The notes beneath the pieces were generated by a model that was not told the DNA's origin, made no database searches, and saw only the letters and a program-made list of their open reading frames with translations. 61,130 nt of DNA, from NCBI RefSeq assembly GCF_000633415.1, contig NZ_AYMV01000019.1, positions 1 to 61,130 on the forward strand, written 5' to 3'. The translations under genes and the position numbers were made by a program. This document shows, one piece after another, positions 53,200 to 61,130 of this stretch. The first letter of the stretch is position 1, and each line of letters begins with the position of its first letter. This DNA comes from Leucobacter sp. PH1c. Lineage in GTDB: Bacteria > Actinomycetota > Actinomycetes > Actinomycetales > Microbacteriaceae.

Positions 53200-55794
53200 A
53201 TGAGCGACTTCGAACTTCTGGATCCCGGCGCCCCCGCGGGCGGCGCGTTCACCGCGGGCTCGGCCGGCACCGACCCGCTGCTGGACGGGCTGAACCCCGC
53301 GCAGGAACGCGCGGTGATCGCGCGCGGCCCCGCCCTGCTGATCGTGGCGGGCGCCGGCTCGGGGAAGACGCGGGTGCTCACGCACCGCATCGCGCACCTG
53401 ATCCGCGAGAAGGAGGCCTGGCCCAGCCAGATCCTCGCCATCACGTTCACGAACAAGGCGGCGGCCGAGATGCGCGAGCGCATCGGCGGCCTCCTCGGCG
53501 ACACTGCGGACGGGATGTGGATCTCGACGTTCCACTCGGCCTGCGTGCGCATCCTCCGGCGCGAGGCGGAGCGATTCGGCTACGTCTCGGGCTTCACGAT
53601 CTACGACAGTGCGGATTCGCGCGCGCTGCTCAAGCGAATCATCAAGGAGCTCGACGCCGACAGCTACGGCTTCACTCCCGCGAACTCGGGCTCGAAGATC
53701 TCCCGCCTGAAGAACGAGCTCACCGACGCGAGCGGCTACGCGGCGACGATGAACGAGAACGATCCGCGTGATCGGCTCTTCGTCGAGATCTTCCGCATGT
53801 ACGAGCAGGAGCTGCGCCGGGCCAACGCTTTCGACTTCGACGACCTGATCGGGCAGACGGTGCACCTCTTCCGGGCGCATCCCGATGTCGCGGCGGTGTA
53901 CCAGCGCCGCTTCCGGCACATCCTCGTCGACGAGTACCAGGACACGAACCACGCGCAGTACTCGCTCATCCGCGAGCTCACGCGACCGATCGCCGTCGAG
54001 CAGGTCGACCGGCTCGTGCCGCCCGTGCGGGCCCGCGAGCTCGACGCGAACGGGCAGATCCCCGCAGCGAGCCTCACCGTGGTGGGCGATTCGGATCAGT
54101 CGATCTACGCCTTCCGCGGCGCGGATATCCGCAACATCGTCGAGTTCGAGCGCGACTTCACGGGCGCCGAGGTCGTGAAGCTCGAGCAGAACTACCGTTC
54201 AACGCAGAACATCCTCTCCGCGGCGAACGCGGTGATCGGCAACAACTTCGACCGCCAGGAGAAGAACCTCTGGACGGCGGAGGGCGACGGGGCGAAGATC
54301 GTCGGCTTCACGGGCTACTCGCAGCACGACGAGGCGCGCTTCGTCGCGGAGGAGATCGAGGATCTGCACCGGGAGGGCCTCGACTACAACGACATGGCGG
54401 TGTTCTACCGCACGAACTCGCAGACGCGCGCCCTGGAAGAACTGCTCATCCGCTCGGCGATCCCGTACCGCGTGCTCGGCGGCACGAAGTTCTACGAGCG
54501 CGCCGAGGTGAAGGACGCGATGGCGTACCTCACGAGCATCGCGAACCCGTACGATCCGATCGCGTGGTCGCGGCTGCTCGGCGCCCCGAAGCGGGGGATC
54601 GGTCCCATGGCCGAGGCGCACCTCGCGAACTTCCAGGAGGCGCAGGGCATCTCCCTCCACGACGCGATGCTGCGCGTCGACGAGGTGCCTCAGATCGGCC
54701 CGAAACTGCGGGGAACCGTGCGCGGGCTCGCGGAGCTCCTCACGCGCGCGGCGCAGATGGCCGCGGGCGGCGGCGCGACCGACGTCGCCGCTGCGCCGGG
54801 CGAGGACGCCGAGGAGAAGCAGCCGGCCCCGGTCGGCGACGTGCTGAAGCTCATCCTCGACGAGACCGAGATGGTCGAGAAGCTGCGCGCGCGCCGCGAC
54901 CCGCAGGACGATGCGCGCGCCGAGAACCTCGAGGAGCTCGTGGCCGTGGCTCGCGAGTTCGATGCGAAGCAGCCGGGGGCGGGGCTCCTCGCCTTCCTCA
55001 CCGAGGTGAGCCTGGTCGCCGCGGCCGACGATCTCGACGACACGAGCGGCACCGTCTCGCTCATGACGATGCACACGGCCAAGGGCCTCGAGTACCGCGC
55101 CGTGTTCATCACGGGCGTCGAGGAGGGGCTCATCCCGCACCAGATGTCGGTCGACGAGGTCGGCGGCGTTAACGAGGAGCGGCGCCTCATGTACGTCGGC
55201 ATCACGCGGGCGCGCGAGCGGCTGTACCTCACGCTCGCCTCCACCCGTGCCACGTTCGGCGACGTCTCCGTGGCGATGCCCTCGCGGTTCCTGCAGGAGA
55301 TTCCCGAGGGGCTCATCGACTGGCGCCAGTCGCCGGGCGAAGTGACGAGCCGCGGCGGCACGGCCTCGCGCGCGCTCAACGCGCCGTCGCGCCCCGGGGC
55401 GAGCGGATCGCGGTCGTGGTCGGGGCGCAGCAGCGACTCGTCAGTCTCCTTCGGGAGCGGCAGCGGGCGCGGCGGATCCGGCGCGGCCGCCGTCTCCGAG
55501 CCGGCGAGCGGCAACATGCAGTCCGCGCTCGAGCAGTGGCGCGAGCGCAAGCGTGCGGCGAAGGCCGCGCAGGCGGCGGGCGGCGGCTTCCCGAACACGA
55601 TCGGGGCGGGAACGCGCGACAACGGCGACCTCGAACTGGCCACGGGCGACCGCATCCGTCACGACGACTACGGCGAGGGGCGCGTCACGGGGGTCACGGG
55701 ATCCGGCACGAAGCGCATCGCGCACGTCGTGTTCGACTCCGTGGGGGAGCGGAAGCTGCTCGTCAAGCTGGCGCCCATCAGCAAGGTCGAGTAG
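53200..55794 (+). CDS. pcrA: ATP-dependent 3'-5' DNA helicase PcrA/UvrD
   Basis: 864 residues. Superfamily 1A helicase for repair and replication restart. Walker A GAGSGKTR (51-58), ITFTNKAAAEM, Walker B ILVDEYQDTN, VVGDSDQSIYAFRGAD, LEQNYRST, and motif VI YVGITRARERL. A Ser/Gly-rich linker leads to the C-terminal tudor-like RNA polymerase-binding domain (GDRIRHDDYGEGRVTGVTGS). The sequence RPIAVEQVDRLVPPVRAREL is an insertion after motif II seen in actinobacterial UvrD1-like proteins. Confidence 0.95.
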   Translation: MSDFELLDPGAPAGGAFTAGSAGTDPLLDGLNPAQERAVIARGPALLIVAGAGSGKTRVLTHRIAHLIREKEAWPSQILAITFTNKAAAEMRERIGGLLGDTADGMWISTFHSACVRILRREAERFGYVSGFTIYDSADSRALLKRIIKELDADSYGFTPANSGSKISRLKNELTDASGYAATMNENDPRDRLFVEIFRMYEQELRRANAFDFDDLIGQTVHLFRAHPDVAAVYQRRFRHILVDEYQDTNHAQYSLIRELTRPIAVEQVDRLVPPVRARELDANGQIPAASLTVVGDSDQSIYAFRGADIRNIVEFERDFTGAEVVKLEQNYRSTQNILSAANAVIGNNFDRQEKNLWTAEGDGAKIVGFTGYSQHDEARFVAEEIEDLHREGLDYNDMAVFYRTNSQTRALEELLIRSAIPYRVLGGTKFYERAEVKDAMAYLTSIANPYDPIAWSRLLGAPKRGIGPMAEAHLANFQEAQGISLHDAMLRVDEVPQIGPKLRGTVRGLAELLTRAAQMAAGGGATDVAAAPGEDAEEKQPAPVGDVLKLILDETEMVEKLRARRDPQDDARAENLEELVAVAREFDAKQPGAGLLAFLTEVSLVAAADDLDDTSGTVSLMTMHTAKGLEYRAVFITGVEEGLIPHQMSVDEVGGVNEERRLMYVGITRARERLYLTLASTRATFGDVSVAMPSRFLQEIPEGLIDWRQSPGEVTSRGGTASRALNAPSRPGASGSRSWSGRSSDSSVSFGSGSGRGGSGAAAVSEPASGNMQSALEQWRERKRAAKAAQAAGGGFPNTIGAGTRDNGDLELATGDRIRHDDYGEGRVTGVTGSGTKRIAHVVFDSVGERKLLVKLAPISKVE

Positions 55795-55818
55795 CCGACG
55801 GGCGCGGCTGCGGCGCCT

Positions 55819-55846
55819 CGGGGCGCCCGCTCGGCGCGGCGCCCCG
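55819..55846. terminator. GC-rich hairpin between convergent pcrA and TetR genes
   Basis: CGGGGCGCC and GGCGCCCCG with a 10-nt loop; a third related arm follows near 55879. No T-run. Confidence 0.4.
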
Positions 55847-55888
55847 CTCAGCGGCCCCCGCTCGGACGCGGGGCCTCGCGGCGCCCCG

Positions 55889-56530
55889 CTAGGCGGCGGG
55901 GGTCGCGCCGAGGAGGATCCGGTACTCGTCCATCACCCGGGCGAAGTCGGACTCCTCGGCCGTCGTGTCTCCGGACGAGGCCATCCACTCCGACATCTGC
56001 GTCGTGATCACGCCGTGCATGAGCGTGACGGCGAGGGAGGCCTCCCGGATCGGCGAATCGAGCTTCGCGTGCTGGGGGTTGGCCTCGAGCCAGGCCGCCG
56101 CCGTGATGATCATCGCCGACGCCGACTCGAGGATCGTCGCCGACGCCATCCGGGAGACGAGCGGCTGTTCCATGATGAGCTGCGTGCGCATGCGCGCGAC
56201 GTCCGAGTTCACGTAGTTGTGGCCGATCGCCGCGAAGAGCAGACGGAAGGTGCCGAGCGTGAGATCCTCGGGGCAGCTGTCGAGAATGGTGAATGCCTCG
56301 GTGCCCTCGGGCAGGCTCACCGCGCGCCCCACGATCGCGTAGTCGCGCGACGCGAAGTAGTTGAAGAAGGTGCTGCGCGAGATGTCCGCGCCCTCGCAGA
56401 TGGCCTCGACGGTGACGTTCTCGACCCCGTGCTCGAGTGCGAGCGATACCGCGGACAGCTCGATCGCGTTCTCGGTGGCCCGGCGCTTCCGTGCGCGGAG
56501 GCCTTCGGGTTTGGGGGCTGCGGGGCTCAT
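55889..56530 (-). CDS. TetR-family transcriptional regulator
   Basis: 213 residues. N-terminal HTH at about 40-62 (VEAICEGADISRSTFFNYFA-SR), typical TetR; the C-terminal ligand-binding part is not recognisable. ATG 56530 has GGAG about 14 nt upstream; a GTG directly before it is an alternative. Divergent from the diguanylate cyclase pair across 211 bp, so it may control itself and those genes. Confidence 0.85.
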   Translation of the reverse strand: MSPAAPKPEGLRARKRRATENAIELSAVSLALEHGVENVTVEAICEGADISRSTFFNYFASRDYAIVGRAVSLPEGTEAFTILDSCPEDLTLGTFRLLFAAIGHNYVNSDVARMRTQLIMEQPLVSRMASATILESASAMIITAAAWLEANPQHAKLDSPIREASLAVTLMHGVITTQMSEWMASSGDTTAEESDFARVMDEYRILLGATPAA

Positions 56531-56741
56531 CACGTCGACTTCATCTCCGTCCGACACCGGGTTGGTGGAACGCTCGCCTCGGGAGCACGGCATCGGCTCC
56601 GACGAGTGTACCGAGGACGGCTGAGAAAGCACGGAGGCGTGAACCTCACGAAAAGCTCTGGGGAATCCTGGGCGAAGTGTGTACGCTACCTGTGGGTAAT
56701 TGTCGATGGGTGTCATTTGGGGTGCGCGAAAGGGGGCGGGA

Positions 56742-57755
56742 ATGGCCGGGATACGACCATTTCTGCGTCGGCAGGACGCGCACTCGGCGTACCTCATGCT
56801 CGCGGCCCTGCTGCTGAGCCTCACGCTCGTCGCCGATCTGGCCTTCCACCGCACCATGGGGAACCGCTGGTTCGTGTGGGTGCTGCTCGTGCTCTGTCTC
56901 TCGGGCTCGTTCGCCACGCTGCTCCTCGGCAGGCGCGTGCCGCGCTGGGTTGGCACCGCTGCGGTGTTCCTCTTCATGATCGCCCAGGTCTACTTCCTCG
57001 GGCTCGCGAACGACTCCGCGTCCGTCATCGCCTCGGTGCAGCAGCTCCCGGTGGTGGCCTTCTACCTCGGCTGGTTCGTGCGACCGCGTTTCGCGATGAC
57101 GCTCGTCGCCGTGAGCCTCGTGTCGTTCGGTGCGGTCATGCTGCGCAACCCCCTGTTCTCCGCGGACGGTGCGATCGGGGTGCCGGTCGCCGTGCACGCC
57201 CTCCTCGTGATGCTCTTCTGCTACGCCTCGGGAACCTACCTCTGGCGCCGCCAGGTGCGCATCGCCTCGACGGACCCGCTCACGGGCGCGCAGAACCGCA
57301 CGGGCCTCACCGACCGGCTGGAGTACCAGCTGCGCAAGCGCGCGTTCTCGCGCGCGCCGCTCAGCGTGGTCGCCGTCGACTTCGACAACTTCAAGCAGCT
57401 GAACGACACCCGCGGGCACGCCGCGGGCGACCTCGTGCTGAGCCGCACGGTCACCGCGTGGAAGGACGCGATCCGCTCGGGCGACTCGGTGACCCGGCTC
57501 GGCGGCGACGAGTTCGCATTCATCCTCCCGCGGGCGACCGCGCGCGAGGCGCAGGTGATCGTCGACCGGCTCCGCGAGGTCTCCGAGCAGCCCTGGTCGT
57601 GGGGGATCGCCCAGGCGCTGCCGGGGGAGAGCGCCGACGAGCTGCTCGCCCGCGCCGATGCGAAGCTGTTCGCGTGGAAGCGCGTGCGCCGCGCGCGCGA
57701 CGAGCGCCGCGCCCGCGACGGCCGGCCCCCGGGCCGCGAGAGCGGGTCGCCATGA
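56742..57755 (+). CDS. Membrane diguanylate cyclase (GGDEF), with I-site
   Basis: 337 residues from ATG 56742, preceded by AGGGGGCGGG; an upstream in-frame TTG is weaker. Five to six N-terminal helices (about 18-175) of unknown sensory type, then a GGDEF domain: DPLTGAQNRTGL, VDFDNFKQLNDTRGHAAGD and GGDEF at 254-258. RSGD at 245-248, five residues before GGDEF, is a canonical product-inhibition I-site. Should make cyclic di-GMP. Overlaps the next gene by 4 bp (ATGA). Confidence 0.9.
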   Translation: MAGIRPFLRRQDAHSAYLMLAALLLSLTLVADLAFHRTMGNRWFVWVLLVLCLSGSFATLLLGRRVPRWVGTAAVFLFMIAQVYFLGLANDSASVIASVQQLPVVAFYLGWFVRPRFAMTLVAVSLVSFGAVMLRNPLFSADGAIGVPVAVHALLVMLFCYASGTYLWRRQVRIASTDPLTGAQNRTGLTDRLEYQLRKRAFSRAPLSVVAVDFDNFKQLNDTRGHAAGDLVLSRTVTAWKDAIRSGDSVTRLGGDEFAFILPRATAREAQVIVDRLREVSEQPWSWGIAQALPGESADELLARADAKLFAWKRVRRARDERRARDGRPPGRESGSP

Positions 57756-58804
57756 TGACCGAATCCGGCAGGATCCGGATCCCGATCACGATCCCCGCTG
57801 ACGCGGGCGGCATTGAGCGCGCCCGGCTGCTCCTCCAGGTGCAGCTGGAGCGCTTCTCGCGGTGGCAGACGCCGTTCTCGATCGTGAGCGCGCTGATCCC
57901 GCTCCTCCTCGCGCTCGTCTTCCTCTCCGATCTGCTGTTCCCGCACCCGGACATCAACGCGCGCTCCGTGCTCATCTGGCTGCTCGTGTACCTCGGGGCG
58001 GGGATCGTGCCCCTCGTCTTCGGGCACCGCTACCCGCGCTGGGCGGGCATCGCGATGGTCGCGCTCATTGAGGCCTGGTCGTCGTTCTTCCTGCTCCGGG
58101 TGCAGCACCCGCACGCAGAGATCAACGCCCTGCTCGAGCTGCCCGTGATCGCGCTGTACGTCGGCTGGTTCTACTCGGGCATGGTCGCCCGGGTGTTCAT
58201 GGGGCTCAGCATCCTCCGCGTGGGATCCGCCCTCATCTGGAACCCGGATCTCGGTCACGGGCTCGGCTCGCCGACGATTATGGTCGCGTACTCCGTCTGC
58301 ATCGCGCTCTTCTGCTTCGAGGGCGCGCGCGCCGTGCGGCGGCAGGGGCAGGTGCAGTCGCGCACCGACCCGCTCACGGGGGCGCTCAACCGGCGCGGCC
58401 TCCTCATCGCCGCGACCGAGCTGCGGCAGCGCGCCCGCCAGGCGGGCGAGCCGATCGCGGTGGCGATCATCGACTTCGACGACTTCCGGCAGCTGAACGA
58501 GTCCGGCGGGCACACCGCGGGGGACGACGCGCTGCGGGACGGGGCCGAGCGCTGGATGCGCGCGGTCGGCATGCGCGGGATCTCGGGCCGCTCGGGCGGG
58601 CTCGTCGCGCGGCTCGGCGGCGACGAGTTCGTGGTCGTGCTCCGGGCGAGCTACGCGGAGGCCGCGGCGCAGCTCGGCGGGCTGCGGCGCGGCGCCGGGC
58701 ACTCCTGGTCGTACGGCCTCGTGGCGGTCGGGGCGACCGAGGACCTCGACGCCGCGATCGAGCGCGCCGACGCCGCGCTGTACCGAGCGAAGGGGCTCCG
58801 CTAG
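57752..58804 (+). CDS. Membrane diguanylate cyclase (GGDEF), I-site lost
   Basis: 350 residues, paralogue of the preceding gene: five to six helices (about 38-200), then [32 protein letters not shown] and GGDEF at 289-293. At the I-site position the sequence is RSGG (280-283), so feedback inhibition by c-di-GMP should be lost. In the substrate region the usual Asn-Asp is Asn-Glu. Start ATG within the upstream stop. Hydrophobic domains of both share [25 protein letters not shown] segments. Confidence 0.88.
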   Translation: MMTESGRIRIPITIPADAGGIERARLLLQVQLERFSRWQTPFSIVSALIPLLLALVFLSDLLFPHPDINARSVLIWLLVYLGAGIVPLVFGHRYPRWAGIAMVALIEAWSSFFLLRVQHPHAEINALLELPVIALYVGWFYSGMVARVFMGLSILRVGSALIWNPDLGHGLGSPTIMVAYSVCIALFCFEGARAVRRQGQVQSRTDPLTGALNRRGLLIAATELRQRARQAGEPIAVAIIDFDDFRQLNESGGHTAGDDALRDGAERWMRAVGMRGISGRSGGLVARLGGDEFVVVLRASYAEAAAQLGGLRRGAGHSWSYGLVAVGATEDLDAAIERADAALYRAKGLR

Positions 58805-58809
58805 CTGGG

Positions 58810-58837
58810 TGCGCGCGGAGTGTCGGGTCCGCGCGCA
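58810..58837 (+). terminator. Hairpin after the GGDEF pair
   Basis: TGCGCGCGGA, 8-nt loop, TCCGCGCGCA: 10-bp perfect stem directly after the stop and just before the sucC -10. No T-run. Confidence 0.5.
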
Positions 58838-58841
58838 GTGC

Positions 58842-58847
58842 TAGACT
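58842..58847 (+). promoter_or_regulatory. -10 box of sucCD
   Basis: TAGACT about 76 nt before the sucC GTG; the leader is AT-richer than its surroundings (ACATTTTCTGCC, GACGAAAAAACAAAGG). The -35 would overlap the preceding hairpin. Confidence 0.45.
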
Positions 58848-58923
58848 CGGGCCTGGTCGACTTATCTCGACATCGAGACATTTTCTGCCTCGCTTCCTCT
58901 GACGAAAAAACAAAGGACAGTAC

Positions 58924-60090
58924 GTGGATCTGTACGAGTACCAGGCACGAGACCTCTTCGAAGAATACGGAGTGCCGGTGCTTGCCGGCATCGTCGCCGA
59001 TACCCCGGACGAGGCGCGAGCCGCGGCCGAGAAGCTGGGCGGCGTCGTGGTCGTCAAGGCGCAGGTGAAGACCGGCGGCCGAGGGAAGGCCGGCGGCGTG
59101 AAGGTCGCCAAGAACCCGGACGAGGCGTACGCCGCGGCCGAGGCGATCCTGGGGCTGGATATCAAGGGGCACGTGGTCAAGCGCGTGATGGTCGCCGCGG
59201 GCGCCGACATCGCGCAGGAGTTCTACTTCTCCGTGCTGCTCGACCGGGCGAACCGCTCCTACCTCTCCCTCTGCTCCGTCGAGGGCGGCATGGAGATCGA
59301 GGTGCTGGCCGTGGAGAAGCCCGAGGCGCTCGCGCGCATCGAGGTCGATCCGCTGACCGGCATCGACGCCGCGAAGGCCGAGGAGATCGCCCGCGCGGCG
59401 AAGTTCCCGGAGGAGCTCGTCGGCAAGGTCGCCGCAGTGTTCGAGAAGCTGTACCAGGTGTACGTCGGCGAGGACGCAACGCTCGTCGAGGTGAACCCGC
59501 TCGTGCTCACCGGCGCCGGCGACGTGATCGCACTCGACGGCAAGGTCTCGCTCGACGAGAACGCCGAGTTCCGCCAGCCGGAGCACGAGGCACTCGCCGA
59601 CAAGGGCGCCGAGGATCCGCTCGAGGCGAAGGCCAAGGCGCAGGATCTCAACTACGTGAAGCTCGACGGCGAGGTCGGTGTGATCGGCAACGGTGCGGGC
59701 CTCGTGATGTCGACGCTCGACGTCGTTGCCTACGCCGGCGAGAACCACGGCGGCGTGAAGCCCGCCAACTTCCTCGACATCGGCGGCGGCGCCTCGGCCG
59801 AGGTCATGGCAGCAGGCCTCGACGTGATCCTCGGCGATCCGCAGGTCAAGTCGGTGTTCGTGAACGTCTTCGGCGGGATCACCGCGTGCGACGCCGTGGC
59901 CAACGGCATCGTCGGCGCGCTCGCGAAGCTCGGCGACGCGGCGAACAAGCCGCTCGTGGTGCGCCTCGACGGCAACAACGTCGAGGAGGGGCGCCGGATC
60001 CTGAACGAGGCGGCGCACCCGCTCGTCACCCAGGCCGCCACGATGGACGAGGGCGCCGACAAGGCCGCCGAACTCGCCAACGCGCGATAA
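58924..60090 (+). CDS. sucC: Succinyl-CoA synthetase beta subunit
   Basis: 388 residues. TCA-cycle substrate-level phosphorylation. [20 protein letters not shown] start, ATP-grasp domain ([20 protein letters not shown]), Mg site VEVNPLVLT and [21 protein letters not shown] start is preceded by AAAGGACAG. sucD follows after 34 bp with GGAAAGAAG. Confidence 0.97.
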   Translation: MDLYEYQARDLFEEYGVPVLAGIVADTPDEARAAAEKLGGVVVVKAQVKTGGRGKAGGVKVAKNPDEAYAAAEAILGLDIKGHVVKRVMVAAGADIAQEFYFSVLLDRANRSYLSLCSVEGGMEIEVLAVEKPEALARIEVDPLTGIDAAKAEEIARAAKFPEELVGKVAAVFEKLYQVYVGEDATLVEVNPLVLTGAGDVIALDGKVSLDENAEFRQPEHEALADKGAEDPLEAKAKAQDLNYVKLDGEVGVIGNGAGLVMSTLDVVAYAGENHGGVKPANFLDIGGGASAEVMAAGLDVILGDPQVKSVFVNVFGGITACDAVANGIVGALAKLGDAANKPLVVRLDGNNVEEGRRILNEAAHPLVTQAATMDEGADKAAELANAR

Positions 60091-60124
60091 CCCGACGCCG
60101 AGACTCACGGAAAGAAGCAACAGA

Positions 60125-61027
60125 ATGTCGATCTTCCTGAACAAGGATTCCAAGGTCATCGTCCAGGGCATCACCGGCGGCGAGGGCACGAAGCACACGG
60201 CGCGCATGCTCGCCGCGGGCACCCAGGTCGTGGGCGGCGTGAACGCCCGCAAGGCCGGCACCACCGTCTCGCACGTCGACGCCTCGGGCGCCACGGTCGA
60301 GCTGCCCGTCTTCGCCTCCGTCGCCGAGGCGATGGCTGCGACGGGCGCCGACGTCTCCGTCGCGTTCGTGCCCCCGGCCTTCACGAAGGACGCCGCGGTC
60401 GAGGCCATCGACGCGGGCATCGGCCTGCTCGTGATCATCACGGAGGGCGTGCCGGTCAAGGACTCGGCCGAGCTCTGGGCGCACGCCAAGGCGACGGGCA
60501 ACAAGACCCGCATCATCGGCCCGAACTGCCCCGGCATCATCACGCCCGGCGAGGCGCTCGCGGGCATCACTCCCGCGACGATCACGGGCAAGGGGCCGAT
60601 CGGCCTCGTCTCGAAGTCGGGCACGCTGACGTACCAGATGATGTACGAGCTGCGCGATCTCGGTTTCTCGACCGCGATCGGGATCGGCGGCGACCCCGTC
60701 ATCGGCACGACGCACATCGACGCCCTCGCGGCGTTCGAGGCGGATCCCGAGACGAAGGCGATCGTGATGATCGGCGAGATCGGCGGCGACGCCGAGGAGC
60801 GCGCAGCCGAGTACATCAAGGCCAACGTGACGAAGCCGGTCGTCGGCTACGTCGCGGGCTTCACGGCGCCCGAGGGCAAGACGATGGGCCACGCCGGCGC
60901 GATCGTCTCCGGCTCGGCGGGCACCGCGCAGGCGAAGAAGGAAGCCCTCGAGGCCGCGGGCGTCAAGGTCGGCAAGACGCCGACCGAGACGGCCGAGCTC
61001 CTCCGCGAGGCGTTCGCGGCGCTCTAG
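60125..61027 (+). CDS. sucD: Succinyl-CoA synthetase alpha subunit
   Basis: 300 residues. Carries the CoA-binding Rossmann domain ([20 protein letters not shown]) and the phosphohistidine His256 in [27 protein letters not shown] is diagnostic. Partner of SucC; complete within the window. Confidence 0.97.
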   Translation: MSIFLNKDSKVIVQGITGGEGTKHTARMLAAGTQVVGGVNARKAGTTVSHVDASGATVELPVFASVAEAMAATGADVSVAFVPPAFTKDAAVEAIDAGIGLLVIITEGVPVKDSAELWAHAKATGNKTRIIGPNCPGIITPGEALAGITPATITGKGPIGLVSKSGTLTYQMMYELRDLGFSTAIGIGGDPVIGTTHIDALAAFEADPETKAIVMIGEIGGDAEERAAEYIKANVTKPVVGYVAGFTAPEGKTMGHAGAIVSGSAGTAQAKKEALEAAGVKVGKTPTETAELLREAFAAL

Positions 61028-61069
61028 GCCGCAGCCCCGGAGCCCCTCGCTCCTCACCCCTCGCGAATC

Positions 61070-61130
61070 GGGGTCACTCCGGCAGGGTGTCGCGCAGCCG
61101 CGGCACGCACCACCCTGCCGGAGTGACCCC
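61070..61130. terminator. 20-bp perfect inverted repeat at the window end
   Basis: GGGGTCACTCCGGCAGGGTG (61070-61089) and CACCCTGCCGGAGTGACCCC (61111-61130) frame a 21-nt loop. It begins 42 bp after sucD and may extend past the window. Either the sucCD terminator or an end of a small repeat element. Confidence 0.65.

Noticed and set aside
61070..61130. Terminal inverted repeats of an insertion sequence
   Set aside because: The arms are 21 bp apart with no transposase gene; a hairpin is the simpler reading.

Overview
The window is high-GC, gene-dense bacterial chromosome that reads as an actinobacterium, most likely a member of the Microbacteriaceae (Leucobacter-like; genus is inference from remembered gene order). 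Supporting signs are frequent GTG/TTG starts and 4-bp stop/start overlaps, a GuaB3-type IMPDH paralogue between guaB and guaA, an S10-spc-alpha ribosomal block without rpsN or rpsD, a groES gene standing alone behind a CIRCE operator, and promoters with TAnnnT -10 boxes lying so close to start codons that several mRNAs should be leaderless.

Layout. 1-1760: end of a polysaccharide operon (nucleotide-sugar epimerase, polyprenyl-phosphate glycosyltransferase). 1761-2549: gene-free, with repeat cluster 1, the S10 promoter and a long leader. 2550-18199: ribosomal proteins in S10-spc order, then secY-adk-map, infA-rpmJ-rpsM-rpsK, rpoA-rplQ, with hairpins at four of the junctions. 18371-25409: acyltransferase/SGNH protein, truA, rplM-rpsI-glmM, DUF3995 protein, coaA. 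25442-31621: a tightly overlapped operon glmS-acpS-alr-tsaE-tsaB-rimI-tsaD, joining wall precursor supply (GlcN-6-P, D-Ala), acyl-carrier activation and the t6A tRNA modification set. 31745-34842: three proline-rich DUF4190-type membrane proteins and a THUMP-like methyltransferase, separated by an unusual minisatellite plus 31-bp palindrome. 35076-36518: CIRCE-groES and rarD.

36685-42963 is the most system-like accessory stretch: a double-length Lrp/AsnC regulator, an AT-rich control region, a class I amidotransferase-like (peptidase C26) hydrolase, a DUF3830 protein and a complete spermidine/putrescine-type ABC importer. It looks like a regulated uptake-and-hydrolysis route for a small amine or gamma-glutamyl compound; the substrate cannot be read from sequence. 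43128-49080: GMP synthesis (guaB, guaB3, guaA) with SURF1 and DUF3817 genes. 49155-49760: repeat cluster 2. 49763-61027: BI-1/YccA protein, glycerophosphodiesterase, asparaginase, pcrA, TetR regulator, two overlapping GGDEF genes and sucCD.

Beyond genes, the most unusual feature is a roughly 70-bp intergenic repeat present three times in each of two gene-free regions 47 kb apart, in opposite orientation, whose three arms can form two mutually exclusive hairpins. The window is also rich in short tandem duplications and in perfect GC-rich hairpins with tetraloops but mostly no T-run. No tRNA, rRNA, insertion sequence or CRISPR array was seen.
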